This document shows, piece by piece, positions 62,518-64,000 of a stretch of DNA of 64,000 nt. Each line of letters begins with the position of its first letter. The first letter of the stretch is position 1. Made by a program: the position numbers and the translations under genes. The notes beneath the pieces were generated by a model that was given only the letters and a program-made list of their open reading frames with translations, made no database searches and was not told the DNA's origin. Origin of the DNA: Spisula solida (Eukaryota > Mollusca > Bivalvia > Venerida > Mactridae); the NCBI GenBank assembly GCA_947247005.1, contig OX365952.1:46294722-46358721 (forward strand), in the 5' to 3' direction.

Positions 62518-63685
62518 TAAAATATATACAACAAACATTTAAACACTTATAACAATCGCATTTTGTATTTTCTGGGCATAAGAAATCGTCAATAACATAA
62601 ACACCAGCCGGTCTTTATGACCGAAACAGAAATGTTAGTGAAATGTATTACAAGAAATTGTTTACTCGTATCTATAATGATATAGTACTCACTTCTAATG
62701 GAACCTTTTAATGCAGAACCTGTGTACTGTTTTGTCAACTCACTTACGAGTATCGTCTAATTACGTTAAAATTTAAATTTGTTAAAACTCAAAACAGCTG
62801 AAAATATTGTAGGAACTCATTTACTAGATCTTTATTAGTATTGCAGCTCATTTTCCACACTTTAAGGTTGTCAAAGTTTTACATGTGATCGTAAGTTTAC
62901 GATTTTCGTAAGTGCTTTGATAAATCAGTACCAAGATGAAGTAGGGCTTTACAGAAAAAAATGCCAAAAATGTGTTTTTATCTCTTTTAAGTAGAACTCA
63001 TGTCATGCGCATAGAATAAATTTTGCAAGGGACGTCAGTCCCATATTGAAAGCTTCAAAGAATAACGATCATTATGTTAATTAAATCACTCAGTTTAACT
63101 TACAAAATGTCGGACCTTGTAAAACAAACAAAAACCAAATCTACTTGTGACATTTTATTTAGTACGCATTAAATCATGTGGCCAATAGTGTAATTTAAAA
63201 AATAAACTATTTGTTGTTGTTGTGAGTATCATATGTGGGTGCAAGGTTGTCTTATGATAAACATGATTGATAGCGAAAGTAAGAACAAGTTCTGAAAAAC
63301 GAGTTTATTACATACATATATACCGTGACCTTTATTCCAGATTAACGTTAAGTAAGAGTTTTCACTCTATTTATAACACCACAGCACATGGGCAATACTA
63401 TCAATACAAAGACACATTGTGGACTTTTAAGTGACACGCTTATAATATTTGTCGTCACAGATTGATGCCTTTGTAATTTCCTTATGAACAAACAACAATG
63501 TTTTTTTCTACAATCAATCGAAGTCCCTTTGTTTTCGTTTTTGTTCGATAATGGATTCTCTTTGTTCTATTCATAAGTTTGGAATTTCCGTCACTACGAC
63601 CCTATAGTTGCAGCGGACCAGTCCTATGTAGACATCCGAATAATCAAGTCGCTTCTTTAAAAGTTCATGACAGTAAATGATAGCT
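62518..63685. other. Intergenic sequence, little recognised
   Basis: Only a short stop-bounded frame at about 63,579-63,660 (HYDPIVAADQSYVDIRIIKS) draws attention. It is open on both strands and lacks splice sites. Confidence 0.45.
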
Positions 63686-63916
63686 TTATTGGTGAGAAGT
63701 ATTATCTTTCACACGTATTATTTTAGTTATCCTAGTTGATGGTGTCTCCGCTCGAGACATTCCAGTGGACAACACAGTCTTCCAAAGCAATGTCGTAAAA
63801 GTGTGATGTAATGATGTCAACGCTCTCTCATCTGATCTCATGGGTTTCGTTTGAAATTGGAAACGGATCAAGTCAGGTTTACGTTCTATAAATATGACAA
63901 ATGGAGACGGGACCAC
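63686..63916 (-). other. 76-codon minus-strand frame, doubtful
   Basis: Relatively G+C-rich frame containing FVIFIERKPDLIRFQFQ and SDERALTSLHHTFTTLLWK. No clear splice sites and no recognised family. It lies close to the window edge, so partner exons could be outside. Confidence 0.22.
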
Positions 63917-64000
63917 GGTGGTGATTGATAATTTATATCGTTATTGAGACATATTATCACTAAGTATTACATTTTGTTGTGTTCAAAGGACAATACTCGT

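Noticed and set aside
63579..63660. HYDPIVAADQSYVDIRIIKS as a ligand-gated channel fragment
   Set aside because: Only about 27 codons between stops, open on both strands, no splice sites; the resemblance is superficial.
1..64000. Bacterial, viral or organelle origin
   Set aside because: No long genes, operons, rRNA or dense coding; splice-flanked exons, SINE heads and MITEs indicate animal nuclear DNA.

Overview
This is a gene-poor, AT-rich (roughly one third G+C by eye) stretch of eukaryotic, animal nuclear DNA. There is no operon structure, the longest ATG-initiated reading frame is only about 120 codons, coding-looking islands are short and flanked by AG/GT splice sites, and the repeats are eukaryotic (MITEs with TA or TTAA target duplications, tRNA-derived SINE pieces). 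The repeat style, including 'GGGAGgTAAC'-type motifs and a 'CCGAAGGCGAAGGGATATAG' element with a CGTT/CGTC microsatellite, fits a mollusc, most likely a bivalve. That assignment is inference from recollection of such genomes, not a search.

Layout. About 51 kb of the window is one direct tandem array of a very large unit (about 18-22 kb): copy I 1-23,730 (left end cut by the window), copy II 23,731-about 42,150, copy III about 42,151-51,190 (truncated where it meets unrelated sequence). Each unit starts with a smaller repeat 'A' (about 1.8 kb), present twice in tandem at the start of copies I and III but once in copy II. The copies differ by many clean indels: a nested TA-flanked MITE only in copy I, a 0.43-kb repeat only in copy II, a local 219-bp duplication only in copy I, a 0.43-kb insertion only in copy III, and kilobase-size segments private to one copy. 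The insertions can therefore be dated relative to the duplications.

Genes. No complete gene is visible. The strongest coding signal is a plus-strand exon intact in copy II (33,747-34,035, donor GTGAGT), frameshifted in copy I (15,767-16,050), and present as older, internally deleted paralogues about 8 kb (copy I) and 4 kb (copy II) upstream in the same unit. A stretch reading DIDAIRRN is preserved between diverged paralogues mainly by synonymous change, which indicates past selection on protein. Other fragments are a 75-nt minus-strand exon with perfect splice sites (10,158-10,232 and 31,014-31,088), a TM7-like GPCR remnant, and a signal-peptide plus LRR-like remnant. All look like parts of decaying or unrecognised gene families amplified with the array.

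The right flank (51,191-64,000) is single copy. It holds tRNA-derived SINE pieces, a foldback element next to duplicated CRE octamers, a second member of the TA-flanked MITE family, an RFX X-box-like 14-mer, and several short exon candidates, the best being a minus-strand terminal exon at 58,342-58,503. No rRNA, intact tRNA, CRISPR or autonomous transposase gene was seen.
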